This document shows, piece after piece, positions 53,810 to 62,159 of a stretch of DNA of 64,000 bases (position 1 is its first letter; every line of letters starts with the position of its first letter). Below the pieces are notes generated by a model. It was not told where the DNA came from and made no database searches. It saw nothing but the letters and a program-made list of their open reading frames with translations. Source of the DNA: Bacillus sp. S3 (GTDB lineage Bacteria > Bacillota > Bacilli > Bacillales > Cytobacillaceae). The position numbers and the translations under genes were made by a program. Where the stretch lies: assembly GCF_005154805.1 (NCBI RefSeq), contig NZ_CP039727.1, positions 4,585,501-4,649,500 of the forward strand, in the 5' to 3' direction.

Positions 53810-54628
53810 TCAACCTAAAATACCAGCGTAAACGCCGACAATCCCAATAATCATCGTGATGAAAATCAATTTTATCGCTGAAACCTTTTTCTTTGTGATG
53901 AGATAATACATTAAACCTGTATAAAGCAAACCTAATACACCAGGCATCAAACCATCTAAGGTTTCTTGAATTTTAATCGTCGTTTCTCCGGACGTATATT
54001 CAATTGGAATATGCACGACCACCAAGGCAGGAATGAATCCGCCGACAATAATGTATGCGGCAATCCCAGCCAATTCTGAAATCCTGCTAATTAATCCAGA
54101 CGATTGGAATTTTGAAACTAGCGATACCCCTTGTTTATATCCTTGGAAAACCCCTAAATACCGAACACCAAGAGAGAGAATGGCCATACAGATCACAAAC
54201 ATGATAGGTCCAACCCATCCTGTACCAGCACTTACTAGAGAAATAGCAAGCCCGGCAAGAATAGGTCTTGCTGTACCATTTAAGAGCGAGTCTCCTAACC
54301 CTGCCAATGGCCCCATTAACGCTGTTTTGACAGAATTAATTGTAGAAGGATCAAAGTCTCTTTCATTTGCATATCTCTCTTCCATTGCTGCACTGATCCC
54401 AACAGGGAGTGCCGAAACCATATCTTGTGTTAAAAAGTATTCCATATGTCTATCATATGCTTCTTTTTTATCCTCTGGATCATCGTAGACTTTTTCAATA
54501 ACCGGCATCATTGCTTGGGTAAATCCAGCATTTTGTTGACGTTCATAGTTATTAGCCGTACGAATCGTCATTTGATTCCAGAAGACTTTCCATAAATCTT
54601 TCCTGGTTAATTTTTTTTCGTTTTCCAT
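53810..54628 (-). CDS. PTS mannose-family IID component
   Basis: 272 aa. Long cytoplasmic N-terminus (LTRKDLWKVFWNQMTIRTAN) and NYERQQNAGFTQAMMPVIEK, then GPLAGLGDSLLNGTARPILAG, all typical of IID of mannose/fructose/sorbose PTS permeases. Several C-terminal membrane segments follow. It works with IIC to move the sugar. Operon neighbours encode all other PTS parts. Confidence 0.93.
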   Translation of the reverse strand: MENEKKLTRKDLWKVFWNQMTIRTANNYERQQNAGFTQAMMPVIEKVYDDPEDKKEAYDRHMEYFLTQDMVSALPVGISAAMEERYANERDFDPSTINSVKTALMGPLAGLGDSLLNGTARPILAGLAISLVSAGTGWVGPIMFVICMAILSLGVRYLGVFQGYKQGVSLVSKFQSSGLISRISELAGIAAYIIVGGFIPALVVVHIPIEYTSGETTIKIQETLDGLMPGVLGLLYTGLMYYLITKKKVSAIKLIFITMIIGIVGVYAGILG

Positions 54629-54640
54629 CCTAACCTCTCC

Positions 54641-55396
54641 TTATGCGTTAGCGTTTTTATCATCGATCTTTAAGTAGTAATACAAAGCTACACAGATGAC
54701 GCCTAGTAATGCGATACCGATCATGTTGATTTGTAAATAAGATGCAAAGAAGAAGCCTAAGAATAAAAACGGCCAGAACTTTTTAACTTGAATCGTACTT
54801 AATAGTAAGGCAAACCCGACAGCTCCAATCATTCCGCCGCCGACAGATAACCCGGTAATAATTTTTTCCGGAATCGCCTCGATAATTCCTTTCACAAAAT
54901 CTGCTCCGAAATAAATCGCAAGGAACGCTGGTACACCGTAAAGAACCGCATTTGTTACCATTGGGTAAACCGTATTATTTAACACTAACCCTCTTGTGTT
55001 TAGCTTGGATATCGCATTTTCTGCCCGGTGCATGAACCAGATGTTAATCACCGTATTCTGGAAGGTGGTAGCAATTTGTCCGATAAATGAGACTGGTAAT
55101 GCAGTTGCTACAGCTAGTTCTGTACCCCCGCCGCCAAGAATAGCAATTCCTGCTGCAATCGCGGTACTAAGTGTTGGGTCCGGAGGTGTTGCAGTGCCGA
55201 CAAAGATAACGGCAAGAAACATTAATTCGATGGTGACACCAACGGCTAAGCCCGTTGCCACATCACCCATGATCAAACCGACAACCGGTCCGACAAAAAT
55301 GGGTCTGAAAATATGTGTCTGAAAAGTATGGGAATCAATATAAGCAATGGTGACAAAAATACCAACTAGTATGGCTTGAACTAGAATATCCATCAT
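54641..55396 (-). CDS. PTS mannose-family IIC component
   Basis: 251 aa integral membrane protein, six to eight hydrophobic segments. FRPIFVGPVVGLIMGDVATG and GVTIELMFLAVIFVGTATPP carry the family's substrate-channel motifs. 12 bp from the IID gene. Confidence 0.93.
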   Translation of the reverse strand: MMDILVQAILVGIFVTIAYIDSHTFQTHIFRPIFVGPVVGLIMGDVATGLAVGVTIELMFLAVIFVGTATPPDPTLSTAIAAGIAILGGGGTELAVATALPVSFIGQIATTFQNTVINIWFMHRAENAISKLNTRGLVLNNTVYPMVTNAVLYGVPAFLAIYFGADFVKGIIEAIPEKIITGLSVGGGMIGAVGFALLLSTIQVKKFWPFLFLGFFFASYLQINMIGIALLGVICVALYYYLKIDDKNANA

Positions 55397-55415
55397 TTTT
55401 CCTCCTGCCGGAAAA

Positions 55416-55892
55416 TTATTTAAGAATTAATTTCATTGCATCTTGGCTTCGTTCATTTGGTACTGTACGAATATCAAGGGAGACCCCTGCTTCACTTAAT
55501 TTCGTTAAATTGCGAATATCTTCATCATCTACCCAAAGGTTCCCTAACACTTTCTTTTTGCCCTTTTTCATGTTGATATTTCCGATATTAATCTCTTTTA
55601 AATCAATGCCGCCCTCTATCATTTGAAGCGCTTCCTTCGGACCTCTGACAAGTAAAAGAACTTTTGTATCGCTAGTATCTTCTTTAATCATGGTAATAGC
55701 TTCTTCAAGACCTACAATTTTTAGATTAATATTTTTAGGTGTGGCCATCTGTAATAACGATTTTTGAAACTCATCATTGGCCGCTTTATCATCCGCTACG
55801 ATAATTTGATTGGCTTCAGCATAAGCAATCCAGGCAGTAACAATTTGTCCATGTATTAATCTCTCGTCAATTCTAAATACGGTAATGTTCAT
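55416..55892 (-). CDS. PTS mannose-family IIB component
   Basis: 158 aa. The phosphorylated residue is H14 in FRIDERLIHGQIVTAW, the diagnostic IIB motif. It receives phosphate from IIA and passes it to the sugar during transport. Confidence 0.94.
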   Translation of the reverse strand: MNITVFRIDERLIHGQIVTAWIAYAEANQIIVADDKAANDEFQKSLLQMATPKNINLKIVGLEEAITMIKEDTSDTKVLLLVRGPKEALQMIEGGIDLKEINIGNINMKKGKKKVLGNLWVDDEDIRNLTKLSEAGVSLDIRTVPNERSQDAMKLILK

Positions 55893-55906
55893 CTTATTTC
55901 TCTCCT

Positions 55907-56296
55907 TTATAATGTACTTAATCCTAGACTCTCGTTGCTAGCTGCAACCAGCGATCCGGTTAGTTCCTGTAGGTTTTGGCCTTCTCTCGATAAAATGGCC
56001 GAGACAAGGATGGGTAAGTTCACCCCATAAAATATAGAAATATTTTCATTTTTAAACGCTAATCGGCTGCTGACATTAAAAGGTGTGCCGCCAAGGATAT
56101 CACAGAAGATTAGTAATTGTTCGCCTACTGGAACCCCTTTCATTTTTTCATCTAGCAATTCCGTTAGTTCTTCTTGACCCATATCTTCCTTAAAACACAC
56201 GTAATCTAAGTTTTCTTGTTCTCCAGCAAACATTTTGGCAGTTTGCACGATTCCTTCTGCCATCATGCCGTGGGTGACCACTAATATATGAATCAT
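55907..56296 (-). CDS. PTS mannose-family IIA component
   Basis: 129 aa. H9 in ILVVTHGMMAEG is the phosphoryl acceptor from HPr. FCDILGGTPFNVSSRLA is the conserved second motif. It is a separate polypeptide, not fused to IIB. One base separates it from the upstream amidohydrolase gene. Confidence 0.94.
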   Translation of the reverse strand: MIHILVVTHGMMAEGIVQTAKMFAGEQENLDYVCFKEDMGQEELTELLDEKMKGVPVGEQLLIFCDILGGTPFNVSSRLAFKNENISIFYGVNLPILVSAILSREGQNLQELTGSLVAASNESLGLSTL

Positions 56297-56297
56297 A

Positions 56298-57026
56298 TTA
56301 ATACCTCCACAAATATTCGGCGTTTTTATGAAAAATGTACTCTAATTGATCTTCAGGAACATTTAACTCATAAAATTTTTCAATTTCAATATTAACTAGT
56401 TTATACGGCCAGTCTACTCCAAAGACAACGCGTTCGGGTCCGAGAATGTTAATTGATTTTTTTAACACCTCCACATTCATTTGCCCTGATGTTTCCACCC
56501 ATACATTATCTAAACTTTTAATCGATTCAATAGTAGATAAACCAAACTCATAATAGCCTGTATGCGTAAATAAGAAATCAATATTTGGGAATTTCTTCGC
56601 ATATTCGGCCCAAACATAGGGTGTACTTAATGGAGCTGTACCTACGTGCGTTTGGACATGTACCCCATATTTTGCTATTTCAAAGAAAATATCATGAAGG
56701 CTTGGTGTATTATCAGGATAGTAACCATGCTTCCATGAATGGAACTTTATTCCATTCATCTTGTATTTTCCTAAACAGCGATGAACTTCCTCTATTGCAT
56801 CTGGAGCTTTCGGATTAATAAAACCGTATCCTTCAATAATGTCAGGGTATTCTTGCATCGCATTGTAGATTGTGTCATTTTGTTGCCTTGTCGATGTGCC
56901 AGAGAGGCTGCTTATACCGATTTTTGTAATCCCGTACCTTCCTAACTCTTCAACAATATCTGTTGGAGTATTTTCTTCACCGGAACTTGTTTTACCTAAG
57001 TGAGAATGAACGTCATATATTTTCAT
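56298..57026 (-). CDS. amidohydrolase-2 family protein, intact metal site
   Basis: 242 aa. Metal ligands and catalytic residues appear complete: H7 and H9 (YDVHSHLG), H127 (VHVQTHVGT), H155 (LFTHTGYY) and D205 (VVFGVDWP). The family includes decarboxylases and sugar lactonases. It is a paralogue of 53048-53779 with shared segments such as HGYYPD. As the first structural gene after the regulator it probably acts on the phosphorylated product of the PTS, or on a lactone form of it; the substrate is unknown. Confidence 0.85.
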   Translation of the reverse strand: MKIYDVHSHLGKTSSGEENTPTDIVEELGRYGITKIGISSLSGTSTRQQNDTIYNAMQEYPDIIEGYGFINPKAPDAIEEVHRCLGKYKMNGIKFHSWKHGYYPDNTPSLHDIFFEIAKYGVHVQTHVGTAPLSTPYVWAEYAKKFPNIDFLFTHTGYYEFGLSTIESIKSLDNVWVETSGQMNVEVLKKSINILGPERVVFGVDWPYKLVNIEIEKFYELNVPEDQLEYIFHKNAEYLWRY

Positions 57027-57041
57027 TTTTAGATTCTCCTT

Positions 57042-57809
57042 TTATAAATTGTTGTTCTCATCATTCACATCTAGTGTCACTTTATATTGATAAACGTCTG
57101 AGCGATAATACATTTTGACAAACTCGATTGGAGCTCCGGATGTATCAAAGGTGATTCGTTCTTTAAAAAAGATAGGGACATTTTCTTTAATTCCTAAACT
57201 CCTTTTAATCTCTTTATCTGGCATTTGCGCTTCTAAAATTTCATGGGCTTGTTTTAAATGAATCCCTTTATCTTTTAATGTTTCGTATAAAGATGTGGTT
57301 TCATCAAACTCTGCTCGATCAAGAGAAAATTCACTAGACTTTTTTATATAAGCCTTATGCAAACCAACCACAGTATTACCACTTAACCGGCTTCTCTCTA
57401 AATAGTAAACTTCATCACCTTCGAGGATATCTAATGAATAGGCTGTTTTATGATCTGCCTTTATGATTTTAAAATCACGAATAATGGAACTTGATATTTC
57501 CCCATGTTCCTTTACATCTTCACTAAAACTACTTAATCTTTTTAAGTCATATTTTTGTTTAGGGTTACAAACAATGGTACCTTTCCCTTGAGATTTTTTT
57601 ACAAATCCCTCATTTTCTAAATCTTGAATAGCTCTTCTGACCGTTATTCTACTAACATCATATAAATTTTGAAGCTCATTTTCAGAAGGAAGCTTGTCTC
57701 CCGCATGTAATGTTTTACTCTCTATTTTTTCCCTAATGTCTTCATAAATCTGAACATGCAGCGGAAGCTTTGAGTTCTTATCAATATTAACCTGTCTCAT
57801 AAAATTCAC
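57042..57809 (-). CDS. GntR/HutC-family regulator of the PTS operon
   Basis: 255 aa. N-terminal winged HTH (LPLHVQIYEDIREKIESKTL; NELQNLYDVSRITVRRAIQD) and UTRA sensor domain (LKRLSSFSEDVKEHGEISSS; PIEFVKMYYRSDVYQYKVTL). It is the first gene of the operon and directly downstream of a promoter bracketed by two operators, so autoregulation together with the PTS genes is expected. The inducer is probably the phosphorylated substrate. Confidence 0.9.
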   Translation of the reverse strand: MNFMRQVNIDKNSKLPLHVQIYEDIREKIESKTLHAGDKLPSENELQNLYDVSRITVRRAIQDLENEGFVKKSQGKGTIVCNPKQKYDLKRLSSFSEDVKEHGEISSSIIRDFKIIKADHKTAYSLDILEGDEVYYLERSRLSGNTVVGLHKAYIKKSSEFSLDRAEFDETTSLYETLKDKGIHLKQAHEILEAQMPDKEIKRSLGIKENVPIFFKERITFDTSGAPIEFVKMYYRSDVYQYKVTLDVNDENNNL

Positions 57810-57830
57810 CTATTTAATCATTTTATTTGA

Positions 57831-57942
57831 TATAACGTTATAACAAGTTGAAGGAAAATAATAAAATAAGTTTTATAAACTTATTTTATTAAGAATGCAA
57901 GTGCATAATTTTTCCAACTTAGTATAACGTTATAACAAGTTG
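57831..57942 (-). promoter_or_regulatory. PTS operon promoter bracketed by two operators
   Basis: TATAACGTTATAACAAGTTG occurs identically at 57831-57850 and 57923-57942, 92 bp apart. The second is part of a 28-bp near-perfect palindrome (57915-57942) whose outer arms are CAACTT and AAGTTG. Between them, on the minus strand, TTGCAT (57900-57895), 17 bp and TATAAA (57877-57872) form a promoter within a separate 13-bp inverted repeat (57860-57890). The pairing suggests repression by looping by the adjacent GntR protein. Confidence 0.82.
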
Positions 57943-58045
57943 TTTCTGAACTAAATATATACCTTTTTTAATTTTTTGTCAATTAAATATTTTGATTATT
58001 TCTAAAAAACCACCCCTGTCGAAATTCATTAATCCTTTTAACTTG

Positions 58046-58071
58046 AAAAAAGGAGCCCCAGCAGAGACTCC
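58046..58071 (-). terminator. terminator of the NhaC-type gene
   Basis: On the minus strand GGAGTC-N8-GGCTCC (one G-T wobble) is followed by TTTTTT. It lies about 40 bp after the stop codon. Confidence 0.75.
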
Positions 58072-58109
58072 CTCCAATATATAATTAACTTTCTCTTGGT
58101 GGAACATTA

Positions 58110-59531
58110 TTATGAAACAAGAATATCCGCGGGGTGAGAGGTACCGCCGCCACTCCGCTTTTCTTTCATCGTAAATCCTGTAATCCCGAAAATTAAGCTG
58201 AAGATCGGTGTGAGCATGGCTAGGAAACAGAAAGGTACATAGATGAACGGCGATACGCCTAATGCGGCTGCAGTAAATAGACCGCTTGCGGTCCACGGTA
58301 CCAGCGAGCAGCTTTGGGTAGCAGTATCTTCAATTATCCTGGACAAATTCTCCGGGCTTAAATTGAATTTATCATACAAAGGTTTCATTAATGTCCCTGT
58401 CATAACAGCTAAGAAGGAAAAAGCTCCTCCCATGGCCAAGGTAAAATAAGCGGTGATAATTGTGAAGAAGACTAACATTCCCTGACTTTTAATGCGGCTA
58501 GTTAAGGCTTTAATCATAACTTCGAGTACACCAGATTTTTGTAACAGTCCACCTACTCCAAGGGCAAATAAGAAGAGTGCCACTAAAGAAAGCATACTGG
58601 TAAGTCCGCCTCTTTGAAGCAAGGTATTCACTTCCTCGATACCCGATTCAACAGAATAACCGTCATAGAAGATCGTGAAAATATCGCTGATCGCCACCCC
58701 TTGATAAAGAATAGCAGTCACCGCCCCTGCCAAAGCACCGATGAAAATAGAGGTAATCGCCGGCTGCTTTGATATAAGCAAGGCGAATAGGATGGCAACC
58801 GGAATAAACGGGATGATTCCTAGATGGAAGTTCTCTGATAAATAACCTGTCAGCGCAGCAACATCTCCTGAATTAGCAGAATGCTGCCCATATTTCAATC
58901 CCATAATTGTGAAAATGATTGCCGTTATTATATAGGCAGGAGTAGTCGACCAGAGCATATGCTTTATATGGGTCATTAAATCTGCACCGACTACGACTGA
59001 CGATAAATTCGTACTATCTGACAATGGCGATAATTTGTCTCCAAAATAGGCACCACTAATAATAGCACCAGCGGTTACTCCAACAGGAATACCTAAACTT
59101 TGCCCAACACCCATCATCGCAATCCCGGCTGTACCTAATGTAGCCCATGAGGATCCGGTGGCCAGGGAAACAATTGAGCAAAATAGAAGTGTTGTCACCA
59201 AAAAGAATTTTGGGGAAATAGATTGAATGCCGTAATAGATCAAGGCTGGAACAGTTCCAGATGCAATCCATGATCCGATTAAAATTCCTACGGCTAACAG
59301 AATTATCGAGGGCTGCAGTGCTTTTTGCATGGAGGTAAAAATCTCCATCTCCAATCTTTGATAGGAATATCCAAGTTTCATCACAAAGGGAATTATCGTT
59401 AATAAAGTAATAAACAACATAATCTGTATTGAGGCCTGAAAGACCAGCATTCCTATTGCTATAATTGAAATAACCATTATTAGTAAAAATAATGAATAAG
59501 CTAAAGATGGTTTCTTTATTTCTGTACTCAT
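58110..59531 (-). CDS. NhaC-family Na+/H+ antiporter
   Basis: 473 aa, about 11-12 membrane segments. The ATG at 59531 follows AAGGAG by 8 nt; 12 extra codons further upstream are not supported. Family motifs: TGSSWATLGTAGIAMMGVGQ, GAIISGAYFGDKLSPLSDST and ATQSCSLVPWTASGLF. Relatives exchange Na+ for H+ or couple to malate/lactate (MleN-type), so the counter-substrate is open. It is transcribed in the same direction as the PTS operon but separated by a terminator and the PTS promoter. Confidence 0.88.
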   Translation of the reverse strand: MSTEIKKPSLAYSLFLLIMVISIIAIGMLVFQASIQIMLFITLLTIIPFVMKLGYSYQRLEMEIFTSMQKALQPSIILLAVGILIGSWIASGTVPALIYYGIQSISPKFFLVTTLLFCSIVSLATGSSWATLGTAGIAMMGVGQSLGIPVGVTAGAIISGAYFGDKLSPLSDSTNLSSVVVGADLMTHIKHMLWSTTPAYIITAIIFTIMGLKYGQHSANSGDVAALTGYLSENFHLGIIPFIPVAILFALLISKQPAITSIFIGALAGAVTAILYQGVAISDIFTIFYDGYSVESGIEEVNTLLQRGGLTSMLSLVALFLFALGVGGLLQKSGVLEVMIKALTSRIKSQGMLVFFTIITAYFTLAMGGAFSFLAVMTGTLMKPLYDKFNLSPENLSRIIEDTATQSCSLVPWTASGLFTAAALGVSPFIYVPFCFLAMLTPIFSLIFGITGFTMKEKRSGGGTSHPADILVS

Positions 59532-59976
59532 CCAAACACTCCTTGTCTTTTTAAATAAACCTCTCATAACAACTCTTAATCAAAAGGCAGGAAATTTATA
59601 AAAAGGATTTTATGTTATGTTCGGGAGATCTCCATTGATGTTTAAAATGTATTTACATAAAAGATGTGGGGTCCGGACCCATACATTTCATTTTTCATAA
59701 TTAAAGCATAACAAAATTCTGAATAATAACGAAATTTGGTATCCCGCGATATGCAGACCTCTCACCCTATCTAAAGGGGTTAGACGAAGGTACCCTGTAA
59801 ATGCTTATTTTTCTTACCCAATGCTCCAGTTTCCTCCAGATAGCTATTTTGTTAGTTAACTTTTGCCATACTTCCCAGAACGTCCTGTTTTTGAAAAACC
59901 TTTTTGACAAAAGGTGTAAAATGAAAGAATTCGTGACAATCTATTGAGGACGTAGTTCGTAAAGGATGTGTCCTTC
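59532..59976. other. intergenic region between divergent antiporter and DUF421 genes
   Basis: About 445 bp without a credible gene. It must hold both promoters; AT-rich sequence near 59690-59740 is suitable, but no boxes can be named with confidence. AAAGGATG at 59961-59968 is the ribosome site of the next gene. Confidence 0.4.
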
Positions 59977-60681
59977 TTGCATTTTTTCCATGGCCAGGAA
60001 TCTTTATCAATGTTTGAGTGGGTATTAAGAGCAGGTGTCATTTTTATCTTTGTCGTCTTTGCTGTAAAAGTTATGGGTTCTCGTGCCATTTCACAGTTAC
60101 GATTACTTGATTTTGTGATTGCCTTAATGCTGGGAAACATTATTGCCCACCCCTTATCAGACCAGAGAATTGGATTAAAGGGCTCCGTCATATCAACCAT
60201 TGTCATCGTTATGCTCTATTTGCTGGGTATTTTTTTGAGTTTAAAATGGCCGGGACTAAGAAGAATCATTAATGCTAAGCCCTACCCACTTATTAAGGAT
60301 GGAGAAATCCTGTATAAAGGATTAAGACGGGCACGAATTTCAATCGATGATCTATTAGCGGAATTGCGGAAAGAAAAAATTGAGGATGCTAAAAAAGTAA
60401 GCTTAGCCATATGGGAATCCAGCGGTGAGATTTCCTTGTTCTTAGACCCCAAATATGAAGCTGTTACCCCTTCATTCTACCAGCTTCAAGCAGAACCTTT
60501 TGATCTTCCCCAGACAATCATACGAGAAGGAAGAATTGACTTTACCGTTTTGAAGATAATCGGTAAAGAGGAAGAGTGGTTAACAAACAAGCTAACGTCT
60601 ACTTATCATACGGAAGTACATAATATCCTTCTTGCCACTATTGATAGCAAACATAATCTGAAGGTCTTTTTATATGTGTAA
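59977..60681 (+). CDS. DUF421 membrane protein (YetF/YrbG-like)
   Basis: 234 aa from TTG at 59977, about 9 nt after AAAGGATG; a GTG at 59968 overlaps that site and an ATG at 60010 is also possible. Three N-terminal membrane segments (VLRAGVIFIFVVFAVKVMG; LLDFVIALMLGNIIAHP; VISTIVIVMLYLLGIFLSL), then a cytoplasmic beta domain with PYPLIKDGEILYKGLRRARI and DDLLAELRKEKIEDAKKV, typical of DUF421 proteins linked to spores or stress in Bacillus. Molecular function unknown. Confidence 0.87.
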   Translation: MHFFHGQESLSMFEWVLRAGVIFIFVVFAVKVMGSRAISQLRLLDFVIALMLGNIIAHPLSDQRIGLKGSVISTIVIVMLYLLGIFLSLKWPGLRRIINAKPYPLIKDGEILYKGLRRARISIDDLLAELRKEKIEDAKKVSLAIWESSGEISLFLDPKYEAVTPSFYQLQAEPFDLPQTIIREGRIDFTVLKIIGKEEEWLTNKLTSTYHTEVHNILLATIDSKHNLKVFLYV

Positions 60682-60705
60682 CTTAGTTGAAGGCACAAGA
60701 TCCAT

Positions 60706-60754
60706 AAAAAGAGGTCCGATCCGCTGCTAAAGGCAGTGGATCGGACCTCTTTTT
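60706..60754. terminator. bidirectional terminator between DUF421 gene and gln operon
   Basis: A 22-bp stem (AAAAAGAGGTCCGATCCGC... pairing with ...GGATCGGACCTCTTTTT, one wobble) with a short loop and A/T tracts on both sides. Confidence 0.92.
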
Positions 60755-60771
60755 ATCACAATGAAAATAAG

Positions 60772-61425
60772 TTATGCTTGCCTGCTTTCCAGCCTGCGTG
60801 CAATTAATGACAAACAGTAGTTTACAATAAAGTACATAAAGGCCACTACAATAAAGATTGGAATAATGTAATTAATGTTTTGCGCATAAATGATTTGGGC
60901 GTTGTGCATGAATTCCGGTAGAGCAATAACCACGCACAGTGACGTATCCTTTAATAAAGAGATAAATTGGCTGACAATCGGCGGAACCATTCGCCTTAGG
61001 GCTTGTGGCATGACAATAGACATTAACGTTTGGATATACGTTAACCCTGATGAACGAGCTGCTTCGATTTGTCCTTTATCGATTGAATTCAAACCGCTTC
61101 TCACAATCTCAGCTAACATGGCTGATTCAAACACAGTCAATGCTAAGATTGCCGCAACCGTTGGGGTTAACTTTATTCCCACTTCCGGCAGCCCAAAAAA
61201 AGTAAAGAAAATAATCAGCAACAGCGGCATATTCCGAATCGTTTCAACGATCACTGCGACGACCTTCGATAGGAACGGAATTTTTGCATATCGTAATGTC
61301 CCAAGCACAATTCCAATAATAAAGCTAAGGACAATTGAAACAAAGGCAATGTAAAGCGTCACCTTAAAACCAGCGGCGAGGAATTTTATATGATCGACTG
61401 AGAGAGCTCCTGCAATATCCATCAT
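60772..61425 (-). CDS. amino-acid ABC transporter permease (GlnP-like)
   Basis: 217 aa, His/Glu/Gln type permease. ABC-contact loop EAARSSGLTYIQTLMSIVMP. Five or so membrane segments. Last gene of the four-gene operon; overlaps nothing and lies 8 bp from its paralogous permease. Together with it forms the membrane channel. Confidence 0.92.
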   Translation of the reverse strand: MMDIAGALSVDHIKFLAAGFKVTLYIAFVSIVLSFIIGIVLGTLRYAKIPFLSKVVAVIVETIRNMPLLLIIFFTFFGLPEVGIKLTPTVAAILALTVFESAMLAEIVRSGLNSIDKGQIEAARSSGLTYIQTLMSIVMPQALRRMVPPIVSQFISLLKDTSLCVVIALPEFMHNAQIIYAQNINYIIPIFIVVAFMYFIVNYCLSLIARRLESRQA

Positions 61426-61433
61426 TCCCCTCC

Positions 61434-62087
61434 TTAATGACTTCTAGCCAAGCGTTTTTCCAGATAACCAACGCCCAGACTTAATGGTATTGTTAGCACA
61501 AGGTAAAACATCGCAACAAAAATATAGACATCAAATGTAACGAATGTATGGGAGGATACCAAATCACCGAAGTACATTAAATCTAAACCGGCGATCATTC
61601 CCAAAATGGCGGAGTTTTTTACAAGATTTATAAACTGATTGCCAATGGGAGGAATGACGATTTTGATCGCTTGTGGCAAAATAATCGTCCACATCGCCTG
61701 CAAATAAGTGAGTCCTGATGATCTTGCTGCCTCCATTTGCCCTTTCGGTACGGCCTGTATTCCAGCGCGGATTGCTTCGGCAATGAATGATGCCGTATAA
61801 ATAGCTAGAGCAATCGTACCTGCGACAAATCCGGTTAACGTTACTCCAATTGCCGGAAGACCAATATAAAAGAAGAATGCTATGATTAAAAGAGGAATAT
61901 TCCTGATAAATTCAACATAAGCGCTGCCAATCCAATTTAACGGTTTAATGGGTGCGATTCTCATAACAGCTACAATCACCCCAATAATAAAGCTCCCGAT
62001 CAGGGCAAGTATACTTGCCAGCACTGTATTCTTAAATCCTTCTAAATATGTATCCAAGTTATCAATCAGTATCGTAAAATCGAGCAT
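61434..62087 (-). CDS. amino-acid ABC transporter permease (GlnM-like)
   Basis: 217 aa, with loop EAARSSGLTYLQAMWTIILP. Same family as the next gene. It is separated from the binding-protein gene by a hairpin that may lower its expression relative to the binding protein. Confidence 0.92.
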   Translation of the reverse strand: MLDFTILIDNLDTYLEGFKNTVLASILALIGSFIIGVIVAVMRIAPIKPLNWIGSAYVEFIRNIPLLIIAFFFYIGLPAIGVTLTGFVAGTIALAIYTASFIAEAIRAGIQAVPKGQMEAARSSGLTYLQAMWTIILPQAIKIVIPPIGNQFINLVKNSAILGMIAGLDLMYFGDLVSSHTFVTFDVYIFVAMFYLVLTIPLSLGVGYLEKRLARSH

Positions 62088-62117
62088 ATAGATCTCCCCC
62101 CCTCTTCATAAAAGTGG

Positions 62118-62147
62118 TCAGGATGAGCAAAAGTATGCCCATCCTGA
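62118..62147 (-). terminator. intercistronic hairpin between binding protein and permease genes
   Basis: TCAGGATG (62118-62125) pairs with CATCCTGA (62140-62147), followed on the minus strand by CCACTTTTATG. The weak T-tract fits an attenuator or RNA-stabilising hairpin that keeps binding-protein mRNA more abundant. Confidence 0.55.
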
Positions 62148-62159
62148 TTTCAACGGATG

